This document shows, one piece after another, positions 17,371-26,524 of a DNA stretch of 64,000 nt (position 1 is the stretch's first letter; each line of letters opens with the position of its first letter). The notes beneath the pieces were generated by a model. The model was not told the origin of the DNA. It saw nothing but the letters and a program-made list of their open reading frames with translations, and searched no databases. A program made the position numbers and the translations under genes. The stretch is from Oceanobacillus_B kapialis (GTDB lineage Bacteria; Bacillota; Bacilli; Bacillales; Amphibacillaceae), in assembly GCF_042685265.1 (NCBI RefSeq), contig NZ_JBHUMX010000006.1; one strand, 5' to 3'.

Positions 17371-17402
17371 ATCTTCCTTAAGTAGGGGAGATGTTTTTTT
17401 AT
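17371..17402 (+). terminator. Intrinsic terminator after the coiled-coil gene
   Basis: agcatcttcctt with aagtaggggagatgtt: an imperfect stem of catct/agatg followed by six T. The match is moderate. Confidence 0.5.
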
Positions 17403-17489
17403 TTGGAAAATGAAAGGCAGGTACCACTGAAAGTTTTGTCCCCTTTCCCTCGCTTTTTTCGATTATAGAGGTGAAGGGAGGTGACAAAC

Positions 17490-17714
17490 ATGGCCACAGC
17501 AGAATTAATGGATTCCTCATTACAGCTTGTCTTTGACAATGGTATTGACTCTACAACAGGAAACCCATCATACAAGACGAAGAGCTTCAACAATGTCAAA
17601 GTAGAAGCAACAGCCGATCAGCTTCATGCCATTGCAACAGCAGTAGCAGGGTTGCAGGTGCTACCTCTTTACAACATCGAGCGTAAGGATAGCTCGGAAA
17701 TTGTTCAAGAGTAG
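17490..17714 (+). CDS. DUF1659 family protein
   Basis: A 74-residue protein with the DUF1659 layout: a short N-terminus, SSLQLVFDNGIDSTTGNPSY, KTKSFNNVKVEATADQLHAIA, then an 'AxAxAgLQ' segment near the end. The function of the family is unknown. ATG 17490 follows gggaggtg at the usual spacing; a GTG at 17481 would overlap that site. It is 33 bp ahead of a DUF2922 gene, and the two families are nearly always neighbours, which supports both calls. Confidence 0.85.
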   Translation: MATAELMDSSLQLVFDNGIDSTTGNPSYKTKSFNNVKVEATADQLHAIATAVAGLQVLPLYNIERKDSSEIVQE

Positions 17715-17747
17715 GCGCCCTACTATTAATAGAAAGGAGGGAAACAA

Positions 17748-17966
17748 ATGAAAAAGCTAGAGCTTAAATTCACAAACTTTGATGGCAAAACAGTGACCTA
17801 CTCACTAGATCAGCCTGTTGAGCCAGTTGATCCTGCAGCAGTCAATGCAGCAATGGATGAGATCATCGCCCAAAACGCCTTCACCTCTAGCGGTGGAGAC
17901 ATCTTATCCAAGAAAAGCGCACGCGTGGTCGACCGTAGAGTAGAAGAAATCGATCTAGGACTATAA
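17748..17966 (+). CDS. DUF2922 family protein
   Basis: A 72-residue protein. KLELKFTNFDGKTVTYSLDQP near the N-terminus and the VDPAAVNAAMDEIIAQNAF middle are characteristic of DUF2922, followed by the usual short basic tail (KKSARVVDRRVEEIDL). The function is unknown. It is preceded by aaaggaggg and forms a small operon with the DUF1659 gene upstream. Confidence 0.88.
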   Translation: MKKLELKFTNFDGKTVTYSLDQPVEPVDPAAVNAAMDEIIAQNAFTSSGGDILSKKSARVVDRRVEEIDLGL

Positions 17967-17974
17967 ACACTGTG

Positions 17975-18010
17975 AGCAGACCAGTAGCCATGCCGCTGGT
18001 CTGCTTTTTA
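17975..18010 (+). terminator. Intrinsic terminator after the DUF2922 gene
   Basis: Perfect ten-base stem agcagaccag / ctggtctgct with an 11-base loop and a following ttttta. Confidence 0.85.
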
Positions 18011-18053
18011 CTTCAAAATACCATTGGCGTTTCAGGTGAGAGGAGGTATTCAA

Positions 18054-18191
18054 ATGGAAACATGGATTCCCTTTCTAACAGAGGTCGGCTTTCCTATCGC
18101 GGTAACATTTTATTTATTACACCGTATTGAAGGAAAACTAAACCTGCTCATAGAATCAATTCATGGATTACCAGAGAAACTGAGAAATTGA
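18054..18191 (+). CDS. yvrJ: YvrJ family small membrane protein
   Basis: A 45-residue protein. It begins METWIPFLTEVGFPIAVTF, then YLLHRIEGKLNLLIESIHGL; the 'VGFPIxVTxYLLxRIExKLxxLxxSI' pattern is the YvrJ family. It has one membrane segment and a short amphipathic cytoplasmic tail. ATG 18054 follows aggagg by seven bases. It commonly accompanies DUF1659 and DUF2922 genes. The function is not established. Confidence 0.85.
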   Translation: METWIPFLTEVGFPIAVTFYLLHRIEGKLNLLIESIHGLPEKLRN

Positions 18192-18200
18192 ATGGAATGG

Positions 18201-18238
18201 AAAAAACCGGTGCTTCTGGGGAGGAGTGCCGGTTTTTT
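18201..18238 (+). terminator. Intrinsic terminator after yvrJ
   Basis: aaaaaaccgg and ccggtttttt form the stem around an 18-base loop, with the T run on the 3' side (and an A run on the other, so it may work in both directions). Confidence 0.8.
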
Positions 18239-18296
18239 GTGTGAGTGGGGGTGGGCGATTAACTGAGGGGAAGTGTAATGGAATTAAGTGGAGTAG

Positions 18297-18800
18297 GGCA
18301 ATCAACCCGAGGAGTAGTGTCATCGACCAAGAGCGCCGCTCAATCAACCATGAGAGCAGTGTCATCAACCACGGAGTCTGCGCAATCAACCACCAGGGCA
18401 TTGCAATCAACCAAGAGCGCCGTGTCATTGACCACCAGAGCAGTGCAATCAACCAAGAGCGCTGTTCAATCAACCGCAGGAGCAGTGCAATCAACCAAGA
18501 GCCCCGGCCAATCAACCGCAGGAGCAGTGCAATCAACCAAGAGCGTCGTTCAATCAACCGCAGGAGCAGTGCAATCAACCAAGAGCGCCGTTCAATCAAC
18601 CAAGAGAGCATTGCAATCAACCAAGCGCCCTGTTCAATCAACCACCAGAGCATTGCAATCAACCAAAGAGCCCGTTCAATCGACCGCCAGAGCATTGCAA
18701 TCAACCAAAGAGCCCGTTTAATCAACCATCGGAGTAGTGCAACCCACCAAATATCCTGCTCAATCAACCACCAGCTCTGCCCAATCAACCAGAATCCTTC
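18297..18800 (+). repeat. 21-bp repeat array A2 (about 24 units)
   Basis: Same family as A1: core CAATCAACCA every 21 bases with linkers such as agagcgccgtt, ccgcaggagcagtg and aagagcccgtt. A few cores are altered (tcatcgacca, tcattgacca). Edge units are the most degenerate. It lies between the 3' ends of yvrJ (plus) and the NERD gene (minus). It shares multi-unit blocks with A3 on the other side of the NERD gene, e.g. the gccgctcaatcaaccatgag junction. Confidence 0.93.
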
Positions 18801-18827
18801 CAGTTTTAGAAGCCCGATGGTGAGATT

Positions 18828-19853
18828 TCACAAAAATATTTGGTTACTAGGGAGTGGAATACTTTTATCTTGAGGGTAGGTTCCTATTGGAGGTGCATGG
18901 TACTTTTTATATCGGTTCTTACCAGACGATTCTAATTTCATGTTTTTTAAAAGTAGATATGCTGTGCGAGGAGAAGAGATGTCAAGTAAATTTCTACATT
19001 CCTTATTGGTAATAGTGGGTTTAAATAAAAGGAAATAGTCTAAGATTACCTGCTTGTGGGCAGTAGTTGAGGTTGTTTTACAAGTTGGGCATCTCCATTT
19101 TTGTTCTTTTCTTTTCATGAAGGAATTTGTGCACTTTGGACAGGTAATTCCATTGATCAAAAGGTCCGGTGATATTTTATAGTGATCAAGAAGGTCCGGG
19201 GTATAAGGTTGGTGATGTGAGAGGAGTAATTTGTATAACTTGTTCTGTGTAGAGTGGTTTATCCTGCGTTCTGTATAGCCTTTAAAAATTCTTTCAAGAT
19301 GAAAATGTACGCTTTCAGAGTGAATAAATTGATTGTAGATTTGAGGGTCCTCTTGAATATTGTTTATTGCGGTTGCTGGATTGCTAGAAATGACAAGAGT
19401 ATCAATTGGTAAATTCATAGAAAAGCTTTGTAGCCAAAATGCCAGATTCCTTCTTTGAGTATTTGCCTGTTGGATTGGATCTTTATAAACAGTTTTTTTA
19501 CCATCAGAGATTTGGATGAATTGCTTTTGAAGTGAGTCATAACTTAGTTCGCCTCTATAGTTTTTAATTTCTAGAATGACTAAGTTATAAGGGGTTATGA
19601 GGAGGGTGTCGATCTGAAAATACTGGTTAAAATTATTTAATCGAAGGTCTTTAATAATAAAAATGTTTTCTTCTCGAAAAGTTGCGAGTGTGTAGTCAAC
19701 GCGTTTTTCACCTAAATACCCTGCAAGATACCTGCCATAATCTTGAAGGAAAATCTCGTTATTCTTATACTCCATTTTGAGCTTTCTGAACAATGCTTCG
19801 TAAGCTAGAATCTGGAATGTTTTCAAGCGGGGTTTACTAATCAAATTAATCAC
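18828..19853 (-). CDS. NERD-domain protein with C-terminal zinc ribbon
   Basis: A 341-residue cytoplasmic protein. Residues about 35-160 form a NERD (nuclease-related) domain: GRYLAGYLGEKRVDYTLA, FQIDTLLITPYNLVILEIKNYRGEL. The D..(I/L)xxxxxxxxxxEIKN pattern supplies the Asp and Glu/Lys of a PD-(D/E)XK-like site. A CxxC...CxxC zinc ribbon follows at about 238-258 (CPKCTNSF, WRCPTCKT). The ATG at 19853 follows aaaggtgtg. Family members are proposed DNA-processing proteins, but the role is not known. It stands alone, flanked on both sides by 21-bp repeat arrays. Confidence 0.85.
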   Translation of the reverse strand: MINLISKPRLKTFQILAYEALFRKLKMEYKNNEIFLQDYGRYLAGYLGEKRVDYTLATFREENIFIIKDLRLNNFNQYFQIDTLLITPYNLVILEIKNYRGELSYDSLQKQFIQISDGKKTVYKDPIQQANTQRRNLAFWLQSFSMNLPIDTLVISSNPATAINNIQEDPQIYNQFIHSESVHFHLERIFKGYTERRINHSTQNKLYKLLLSHHQPYTPDLLDHYKISPDLLINGITCPKCTNSFMKRKEQKWRCPTCKTTSTTAHKQVILDYFLLFKPTITNKECRNLLDISSPRTAYLLLKNMKLESSGKNRYKKYHAPPIGTYPQDKSIPLPSNQIFL

Positions 19854-20403
19854 ACCTTTCTTTAATACTAATAAGTTCTATCTCATATGCCTAATCCCTT
19901 TAATTTTTAGTCATTACTTAAAAATTAATCAACCAAGGGGGGAGCACAATCGACCAAGATAGCAGTGCAATCGACCAATAGAGTTGTACAATCAACCCGG
20001 GATTCTGCACAATCGCCCAAAGGAGTTGCTCAATCAACCGCAGGAGCAGTGCAATCAACCAAGGAGTCTGCTCAATCAACCACGGGAGCAACGCAATCAA
20101 CCAAAGAGCCCGTTCAATCGACCGCCATAGTAGTGCAATCAACCAAGAGCGCCGTTCAATCAACCACCGGAGCAGTGCAATCGACCAAGATCTCCGGCCA
20201 ATCAACCGAAGGAGCAGTACAATCAACCAAAGAGCCCGTTTAATCGACCACTAGAGCATTGCAATCAACCAAGAGCGCCGCTCAATCAACCATGAGAGCA
20301 GTGCAATCAACCAAGAGCGCCGTTCAATCAACCACCGGAGCAGTGCAATCGACCAAGATCTCCGGCCAATCAACCGAAGGAGCAGTACAATCAACCAAAG
20401 AGC

Positions 20404-20589
20404 NNNNNNNNNNNNNNNNNNNNNNNNNNNNNNNNNNNNNNNNNNNNNNNNNNNNNNNNNNNNNNNNNNNNNNNNNNNNNNNNNNNNNNNNNNNNNNNNN
20501 NNNNNNNNNNNNNNNNNNNNNNNNNNNNNNNNNNNNNNNNNNNNNNNNNNNNNNNNNNNNNNNNNNNNNNNNNNNNNNNNNNNNNNNNN
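20404..20589. other. Sequence gap (186 N) inside array A3
   Basis: A run of N within the repeats. The cores on either side are 204 bases apart, which is not a multiple of 21, so the gap length is probably an estimate. Confidence 0.95.
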
Positions 20590-20755
20590 CTCAATCAACC
20601 AAGACGCCGCCCAATCAACCAAGACGCCGCCCAATCAACCGCCAGGGTAGTGCAATCAACCAAAGAGCCCGTTCAATCGACCGCCAGAGCAACGCAATCA
20701 ACCAAAGAGCCCGTTCAATCGACCGCCAGAGCAACGCAATCAACCAAAGAGCCCG

Positions 20756-20844
20756 NNNNNNNNNNNNNNNNNNNNNNNNNNNNNNNNNNNNNNNNNNNNN
20801 NNNNNNNNNNNNNNNNNNNNNNNNNNNNNNNNNNNNNNNNNNNN
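20756..20844. other. Sequence gap (89 N) inside array A3
   Basis: A second run of N. Flanking cores are 110 bases apart, again out of step with the 21-base period, so the true length is unknown. Confidence 0.95.
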
Positions 20845-21030
20845 TTCAATCGACCACCAGAGTAGTGCAATCAACCAAGAGCGCCGCCCAATCAACCGTC
20901 AGAGCAGTGCAATCAACCAATCCCTCCGCTCAATCAACCACCAGGGCAGTGCAATCAACCAAGTCCCCCGCCCAATCAACCCCCACAGCAACGCAATCAA
21001 CCAAGCGCCCCGCGCAATCCAAAACTCAAA

Positions 21031-21214
21031 CACACCACCCCCGCCCTTCACCCCCAACTTTGCCACTCTTCTAAAAAAGCGCTAATATGTATCAGAACTG
21101 TATTTTACCGTTCAAATCACAGTAATGTACAATTGCGTTCCACTCATTTGGGCTGAAAGCGTGTTCACTTGAATGAAAGCGGTGCTACAATTACTTATGA
21201 AAGAGGGGTTAATC
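21031..21214 (+). promoter_or_regulatory. Upstream region of the galactitol-type PTS operon
   Basis: About 180 bp between the repeat array and the regulator gene. It should contain the operon promoter. I cannot identify a convincing -35/-10 pair or operator by eye. Confidence 0.35.
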
Positions 21215-23269
21215 ATGAAACTTGATAACCGCAGCAGTAAGCTTCTCGAGGAGCTGATGAGTAATCCAAGTGTAACGAGTAAGGATATTGAACAGAAGTT
21301 TGGCCTGACGAGAAGGCAGCTTGGTTATAGCATCACGAAGATTAATGAGTGGCTTTTAACACATAAACTCCCAGAGATTCAGCGGACAAGGAAGGGATTT
21401 TTCATTATTGATGAATCCGTTTTTGTTACCTTTTCAAAGGGAGAAACATTAAGGCAGGAAGATGCAAGCGTTTTATCAGAACAGCAGCGAATGTATGTCA
21501 TTCTGATGATGTTACTGAGCAAGGATGATCTTTCTCTAATCCATTTCACAAGTGAGTTAAAGGTTAGTAAAAATACGATTTTAAGTGATTTAAAGCAATC
21601 CCAACAATTTATAGCAGATTACCATGTAACCATTCGTTACACGAGAAAAGATGGCTATGTCCTAAAGGGTGAAGAATTCCAGATCCGTAAACTGCTTTTA
21701 CATGTGTTGGATAAATTTCTTCGGCTGAAAAATGGTGCGGACCTGCTATCCCGTCTTGTGGATATTAAGGCAGATGATTTGAGAGAAGTTACGCACCGGA
21801 TAGAATCAGTCGAAAAGAAACTGAATTTAAAGTTTACCGATGAGCGGATGGCTACTATGCCTTACAGTTTAATCCTGGTGATCCGTCGTATTAAAAAAGG
21901 GAACTTAATTCGAGCCTTCTATATTAAATATGAAGAATTATCGGATACGAAGCAGTACAGGGCAACAGAAGAAATTCTGTATGATTTTCAAGACATTCCT
22001 ATGGAAGAACGACTATTTATTACACTTTATCTACTGACAACAAATGTGTATTGGTCTGAATTCCTAACAGAAGAAGCGATTCCTAACTTAATAGAAGCAC
22101 TTGACGACATGCTTCGCTTATTTGAAAGAAGAGCAGTCATTTCCATCCAGGACAGAGAGCAGCTGTTAAATAAATTATTGCTACATGTGAAGCCAGCTTA
22201 TTACCGAATTAAGTATCAGCTTACAGAATTTAGTGATGGCCCGCAAACAGTCAGCCAAGAATTTATGGAATTGCATCACCTTGTAAAAAAATCAACGGAA
22301 CCGCTTGCTGAGTTAATAGGGATGCCGATTCCTGAGAATGAGACGACTTATCTTACTATGTTAATTGGTGGTTGGTTGTCGAAGCAGGGGGATAGCATTA
22401 AGGAGAAGACGAAGGCAATTGTTGTCTGTCCAAAAGGGATCTCTGTTTCCAGATTAATGTACAGTCAATTAAAAGAGTTATTTCCAGAGTTTATTTTTCT
22501 GGATACCTTGTCGGTAAGGGAGTTTTATCATTATCCGTTCGCTTACGATCTAGTATTTTCACCAATTGCACTTGAAACAGATAAGAAACTATTTATTTCA
22601 AGTTCTTTTATGGAAAGGGAAGAAAAAACCCGCTTACGGAAACAAGTCATGCTAGAGATTCAGGGATATATTGCCTCAGATCTTGATGCAGAGGAAATCC
22701 TGACAATCGTGAAAAAGCATGCGGTGATTAGCAATGAAGCAGAACTAACAAAGGATTTATACCGCTACCTGCACCGTGATGATGCGGATGCGATAAGGAA
22801 GCAAAAAGGCAATGAGCCTGCTATGACATTGGCCGATTTTATTACAGAAGAAACCATTACACTACGTGATTCTGCATCTTCCTGGGAGGCGGCCCTTAAG
22901 GTTGGGGCTGCACCATTGATACGAAAAGGATCTATTGATCGATCTTATGTAGATGCCATGGTGGGAGAGGTGGAAAAGGATCCCTATATTGTGATCGGGC
23001 CAAACCTTGCCATACCACATGCTACACCAGAAGATGGTGTCAACGAAGTTTCCATGAGTCTGCTCCGTTTAAAAAAAGGCGTAGCGTTTACAGAAGAGTA
23101 TTCGATCCAGTTGATTTTCATTATTGCAGCATTGGATAAGAAAAAACACTTAAAGGCATTAATGCAATTAATGAAGCTGGCAGGGAACACAGCAGATCAA
23201 AAAGCGTTAATTGAAGCCACGGATAAAGAGGCCATTTTGGACATTATACGAAAATATGCAAACGACTAA
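21215..23269 (+). CDS. PRD-containing PTS regulator (BglG/MtlR family) of the gat-type operon
   Basis: A 684-residue regulator. Order of parts: N-terminal winged-helix DNA-binding regions (residues 5-150), two PRD domains (about 160-380), an EIIB-like domain with VVCPKGISVSRLMYSQL (about 398) and a C-terminal EIIA type 2 domain with NLAIPHATPEDG (His near 601). PTS phosphorylation of the PRD, EIIB and EIIA sites makes such proteins activate transcription only when their sugar is being transported. ATG 21215 with agaggggtt upstream is chosen over a start 14 codons earlier that lacks a site. It heads the operon and is followed 22 bp later by the EIIA gene. Confidence 0.88.
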   Translation: MKLDNRSSKLLEELMSNPSVTSKDIEQKFGLTRRQLGYSITKINEWLLTHKLPEIQRTRKGFFIIDESVFVTFSKGETLRQEDASVLSEQQRMYVILMMLLSKDDLSLIHFTSELKVSKNTILSDLKQSQQFIADYHVTIRYTRKDGYVLKGEEFQIRKLLLHVLDKFLRLKNGADLLSRLVDIKADDLREVTHRIESVEKKLNLKFTDERMATMPYSLILVIRRIKKGNLIRAFYIKYEELSDTKQYRATEEILYDFQDIPMEERLFITLYLLTTNVYWSEFLTEEAIPNLIEALDDMLRLFERRAVISIQDREQLLNKLLLHVKPAYYRIKYQLTEFSDGPQTVSQEFMELHHLVKKSTEPLAELIGMPIPENETTYLTMLIGGWLSKQGDSIKEKTKAIVVCPKGISVSRLMYSQLKELFPEFIFLDTLSVREFYHYPFAYDLVFSPIALETDKKLFISSSFMEREEKTRLRKQVMLEIQGYIASDLDAEEILTIVKKHAVISNEAELTKDLYRYLHRDDADAIRKQKGNEPAMTLADFITEETITLRDSASSWEAALKVGAAPLIRKGSIDRSYVDAMVGEVEKDPYIVIGPNLAIPHATPEDGVNEVSMSLLRLKKGVAFTEEYSIQLIFIIAALDKKKHLKALMQLMKLAGNTADQKALIEATDKEAILDIIRKYAND

Positions 23270-23291
23270 CGAGAGAACCGGGGGCAAAAAA

Positions 23292-23774
23292 ATGGGTGAA
23301 ATGTACATTAATGAATCTATTATTCTTTTAAATATGGAGGCTAGCAATAAGGAAGATGTGCTATCTAAAATGGGGCAAAACCTCCAATCACTAGGACTGG
23401 TTAAGGAAAGTTTTACAAAAGCAATTATTGCAAGAGAAGCAGAATTTGCAACAGGACTTCCTACCAAAGGCGTTTCTGTTGCCATCCCACACACAGATGT
23501 AGAACACGTTATTCAAAAAACGATTAGTGTCGCAGTATTGAAGGACCCAGTAGATTTTTGCGTAATGGGTGATGATGAAGAAACAACTCCAGTAAAACTG
23601 GTGTTTATGCTGGCAATGGATAAACCACATGATCAATTAGCGCTACTGCAGCGTCTCATGCAAATCTTCCAGGATGAAGAAACATTGGCGACACTAGCCG
23701 CTGAAACAAGTGAAACAGCTGTACTGCAGCTTTTAGAAAATAAATTAGATTTCGCACTTAAAGGAGGTGAGTAA
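23292..23774 (+). CDS. gatA: PTS galactitol-type EIIA component
   Basis: A 160-residue cytoplasmic phosphocarrier of the mannitol-fructose type 2 EIIA fold. The phosphorylated histidine is in VSVAIPHTDVEHV. It takes phosphate from HPr and passes it to the EIIB encoded next. ATG 23292 lies after accggggg; an earlier in-frame start overlaps the regulator gene. EIIA, EIIB and EIIC are separate genes in the order A-B-C, as in galactitol-family systems. Related systems carry other polyols, so galactitol itself is not proven. Confidence 0.88.
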   Translation: MGEMYINESIILLNMEASNKEDVLSKMGQNLQSLGLVKESFTKAIIAREAEFATGLPTKGVSVAIPHTDVEHVIQKTISVAVLKDPVDFCVMGDDEETTPVKLVFMLAMDKPHDQLALLQRLMQIFQDEETLATLAAETSETAVLQLLENKLDFALKGGE

Positions 23775-23775
23775 C

Positions 23776-24063
23776 ATGGAGAAAAAGAAACAGGTTTTGG
23801 TAGCTTGTGGAGCTGGTATTGCGACTTCCACTGTCGTGAACAATGCGATTGAGGAAATGGCAAAAGAAAACAATCTTAAAGTAGATTTAGTACAAATTAA
23901 AATTGCTGAGGTTGGCAGCTATGTTGATACAGCAGATTTGCTAGTAACAACAGCAATGACGAAAAAAGAATATCCATTCCCAGTTATTAATGCACGTAAC
24001 TTCCTAACTGGAATTGGTGTTGAGGATACGAAGAAGCAAATTTTAGAGGAACTAAAAAAATAA
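23776..24063 (+). CDS. gatB: PTS galactitol-type EIIB component
   Basis: A 95-residue EIIB. The phosphocysteine is Cys11 in VLVACGAGIATSTVV. It passes phosphate to the incoming polyol in the EIIC channel. ATG 23776 sits eight bases after aaaggagg; the GTG nine bases earlier falls within that site. It starts directly after the EIIA stop codon, so the genes are tightly coupled. Confidence 0.9.
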   Translation: MEKKKQVLVACGAGIATSTVVNNAIEEMAKENNLKVDLVQIKIAEVGSYVDTADLLVTTAMTKKEYPFPVINARNFLTGIGVEDTKKQILEELKK

Positions 24064-24070
24064 TGAATAA

Positions 24071-24091
24071 GATCCCGGCATATCCGGGATC
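24071..24091 (+). other. Perfect 8-bp hairpin between gatB and gatC
   Basis: gatcccgg and ccgggatc around the five-base loop catat, with no T run. It probably tunes mRNA stability or the ratio of EIIB to EIIC. Confidence 0.7.
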
Positions 24092-24117
24092 AATCATTAT
24101 CTGAGGGGGAGAACATA

Positions 24118-25377
24118 ATGCAAGGTTTTGTTGATGTTATACAAGGCTTTCTAGACTTGGGAGCTACCGTTATTTTACCAGTAGCAATTTTTCTATTAGG
24201 ATTATTTTTCGGGCAAAAACCAGGTAAAGCTTTCCGTTCCGGTTTAACAATTGGGGTAGCATTTGTCGGGATTTTCCTTGTTATTGATTTACTTGTATTA
24301 AACTTAGGACCTGCAGCACAAGGAATGGTAGATCGGCTTGGTGTGGAGCTAAATGTCATTGACGTTGGCTGGCCAGCAACGTCCTCGATCGCATGGGCCT
24401 CTGTGGTTGCAGCATTTATCATTCCACTTGGTTTAGTTGTAAACGTTGTCATGTTATTAACAAAAACGACGAAAACGATGAACGTGGATATTTGGAACTT
24501 CTGGCATTATACGTTCATGGCAGCAATGGTATACGCAATCTCTGACAGTATCATTCAAGGTTTGATCGCTGCTGTATTATTCCAGATTGTTTGTTTGAAG
24601 GTTGCCGACTGGACAGCGCCTATGATGAGCGAGTTCTATGAGCTACCAGGTGTTTCGATTGCAACAGGTAGTACGATCTCATACGCACCAGGGATCTTTT
24701 TAGTAAAAGGATTGCAAAAAATTCCTGGCGTGAAAAACTGGAACTCTGATCCAGAAACGATCCAAAAACGGTTCGGTATTTTTGGTGAATCGATCTTTAT
24801 CGGCCTATTCCTCGGGGCAGCAATTGGAGCACTAGCAGGTTATGGTGTTGGGGAAGTTATTGAAATTGGTATGGCCATGGCGGCCGTAATGGTATTGATG
24901 CCACGTATGGTTAAGATCTTAATGGAAGGTTTAATGCCAGTTTCTGAGTCTGCTAGAGAATGGTTGAACAAGCGATTTGGTGATCGCGAAATTTTAATCG
25001 GATTGGATGCAGCTGTTGCATTAGGACACCCTGCTGTTATCTCAACAGCACTAATTCTAGTACCAATCACGGTTGTGCTAGCAGTTGTCTTACCAGGAAA
25101 CGCTGTACTACCATTTGGTGATTTGGCAACCATTCCATTTATTGTAGCATTTATCGTCGGGGCAGCTAGAGGGAACATCGTCCATTCTGTGATTGTTGGA
25201 ACGATTATGATTGCAATTTCTCTTTACATTGCAACAGATGTCGCGCCAATGTTTACACAAATGGCAGAGAATGCAGACTTCGATATGCCTGAAGGGTCTG
25301 CACAAATTTCCAGTATTGACCAAGGTGGAAACATCGTAAACTATATTATTTATAAATTCTTCTCTTTATTTAACTAG
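24118..25377 (+). CDS. gatC: PTS galactitol-type EIIC permease
   Basis: A 419-residue integral membrane protein with about ten to twelve hydrophobic segments. FLLGLFFGQKPGKAFRSGLTIG near the N-terminus, STSIAWASVVAAFIIPLGL and the 'GIFGESIFIGLFLG' region fit the EIIC of the galactitol family. It forms the channel through which the polyol is phosphorylated as it enters. ATG 24118 follows tgaggggga. It ends 38 bp before a zinc dehydrogenase gene of the same operon. Confidence 0.9.
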   Translation: MQGFVDVIQGFLDLGATVILPVAIFLLGLFFGQKPGKAFRSGLTIGVAFVGIFLVIDLLVLNLGPAAQGMVDRLGVELNVIDVGWPATSSIAWASVVAAFIIPLGLVVNVVMLLTKTTKTMNVDIWNFWHYTFMAAMVYAISDSIIQGLIAAVLFQIVCLKVADWTAPMMSEFYELPGVSIATGSTISYAPGIFLVKGLQKIPGVKNWNSDPETIQKRFGIFGESIFIGLFLGAAIGALAGYGVGEVIEIGMAMAAVMVLMPRMVKILMEGLMPVSESAREWLNKRFGDREILIGLDAAVALGHPAVISTALILVPITVVLAVVLPGNAVLPFGDLATIPFIVAFIVGAARGNIVHSVIVGTIMIAISLYIATDVAPMFTQMAENADFDMPEGSAQISSIDQGGNIVNYIIYKFFSLFN

Positions 25378-25415
25378 CATTTAATTTTCGAAAACACGCA
25401 TTAGGAGGAGTATTC

Positions 25416-26447
25416 ATGAAGGCACTCGTAAAAACAGCACAGGGCTTTGGCAATCTTGAGATGCAGGATAAGCAGGTGCCACAGCCTGGAGCCGATCAAG
25501 TGAAAATCGAAGTCAAATATGCAGGAATATGTGGTTCGGACATTCATACGTATGAAGGGCATTACAAAGTCGGCGTTCCGGTTACATTGGGACATGAATT
25601 TTCCGGCGAAGTTGTTGAGGTCGGTGAAGGTGTCACAGAATTCCAAGTTGGCGATCGTGTTACATCGGAAACAACGTTCTACATTTGTGGCGAATGCGCG
25701 TATTGCAAATCTGGTGATTACAATCTATGTAACCACCGAAAAGGCTTGGGCACACAGCAGGATGGTGGCTTTGCGAAATACCTGATCGCTCGAAAAGAAA
25801 GTGTACACAAGCTACCAGAAAACGTTGATTACCAATCAGCGGCAATGACAGAACCACTTGCTTGTACACATCATGCTGTTGAAAAAACAGAAATCAACAA
25901 AGGCGATGTCGTCGTTGTGATCGGTCCAGGACCAATCGGCTTGCTCACCGCACAAGTAGTCAAAAGCCGCGGGGCAACCGTTATTATTACGGGATTAACG
26001 AATGACAAAGTACGTCTTGATAAAGCGAAAGAACTGGGCATCGATTATGCAGTAAATACCCAGGAAGAGGATCTTAAGGAACTTGTGAACAGCTTGACTG
26101 ACGGCTATGGCGCCGATGTTGTATTTGAATGCTCCGGTGCAGTACCGGCAGCAAAGCAGGCACTAGACCTTTTACGGAAAAAAGGTCAGTACGGGCAGGT
26201 AGGATTATTTGCTCAACCGGAAATCTCCTTTGATCTTGAGAAAATTATTCAAAAAGAAATCCGCGTTGTCGGAAGCAGAAGTCAAAAATCAGCAGACTGG
26301 AAGCCATCCCTTGAGCTAATGAATAATGGCAGTGTTAACGCAAAGTCGCTCGTTACCCACGAATATACGATTGAAGATTGGGATACAGCATATCAAGCGA
26401 TTAAAAGTGGGGAAGCCATTAAGGTTTTATTGACCCCATTAGACTAA
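25416..26447 (+). CDS. Zinc-dependent polyol/alcohol dehydrogenase 1
   Basis: A 343-residue medium-chain dehydrogenase. Catalytic zinc ligands: C in AGICGSDIH (about 38), H in TLGHEFSGEVVEVG, and the Glu of MTEPLACTHHA. Structural zinc cysteines: ICGECAYCKSGDYNLC. The NAD-binding loop VIGPGPIGLL is near residue 170. It probably oxidises the polyol-phosphate made by the upstream PTS, or a related one. A second dehydrogenase in the same operon looks like true GatD, so this one may serve another polyol or the next oxidation step. ATG 25416 follows taggagg. Confidence 0.88.
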   Translation: MKALVKTAQGFGNLEMQDKQVPQPGADQVKIEVKYAGICGSDIHTYEGHYKVGVPVTLGHEFSGEVVEVGEGVTEFQVGDRVTSETTFYICGECAYCKSGDYNLCNHRKGLGTQQDGGFAKYLIARKESVHKLPENVDYQSAAMTEPLACTHHAVEKTEINKGDVVVVIGPGPIGLLTAQVVKSRGATVIITGLTNDKVRLDKAKELGIDYAVNTQEEDLKELVNSLTDGYGADVVFECSGAVPAAKQALDLLRKKGQYGQVGLFAQPEISFDLEKIIQKEIRVVGSRSQKSADWKPSLELMNNGSVNAKSLVTHEYTIEDWDTAYQAIKSGEAIKVLLTPLD

Positions 26448-26458
26448 TAAAACACCAT

Positions 26459-26489
26459 CCTGTCACTTTTCTTTTGGGAAGGTGACAGG
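26459..26489 (+). other. Hairpin between the two operon dehydrogenases
   Basis: cctgtcac and gtgacagg form an 8-bp stem around a 15-base loop. No T run follows, so mRNA processing or partial attenuation is more likely than termination. Confidence 0.6.
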
Positions 26490-26524
26490 CAAACGTCAAA
26501 TTAATGGGAATGAAGGTGATTTAA

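Larger units (their letters stand above)
19925..21030 (+). repeat. 21-bp repeat array A3 (largest; about 52 units including N gaps)
   Basis: The core CAATCAACCA/CAATCGACCA repeats every 21 bases over 1.1 kb between the divergent 5' ends of the NERD gene and the PTS regulator gene. A block of eight units (168 bp) near 20132-20235 recurs at 20300-20403. Two N runs (20404-20589 and 20756-20844) interrupt it. Linkers such as agagcgccgtt and aagagcccgtt match A2. Confidence 0.93.

Noticed and set aside
18297..21030. CRISPR array.
   Set aside because: Units are 21 bases with a 10-base core; linkers are only 11 bases and are themselves repeated between units and arrays. No cas genes are present.
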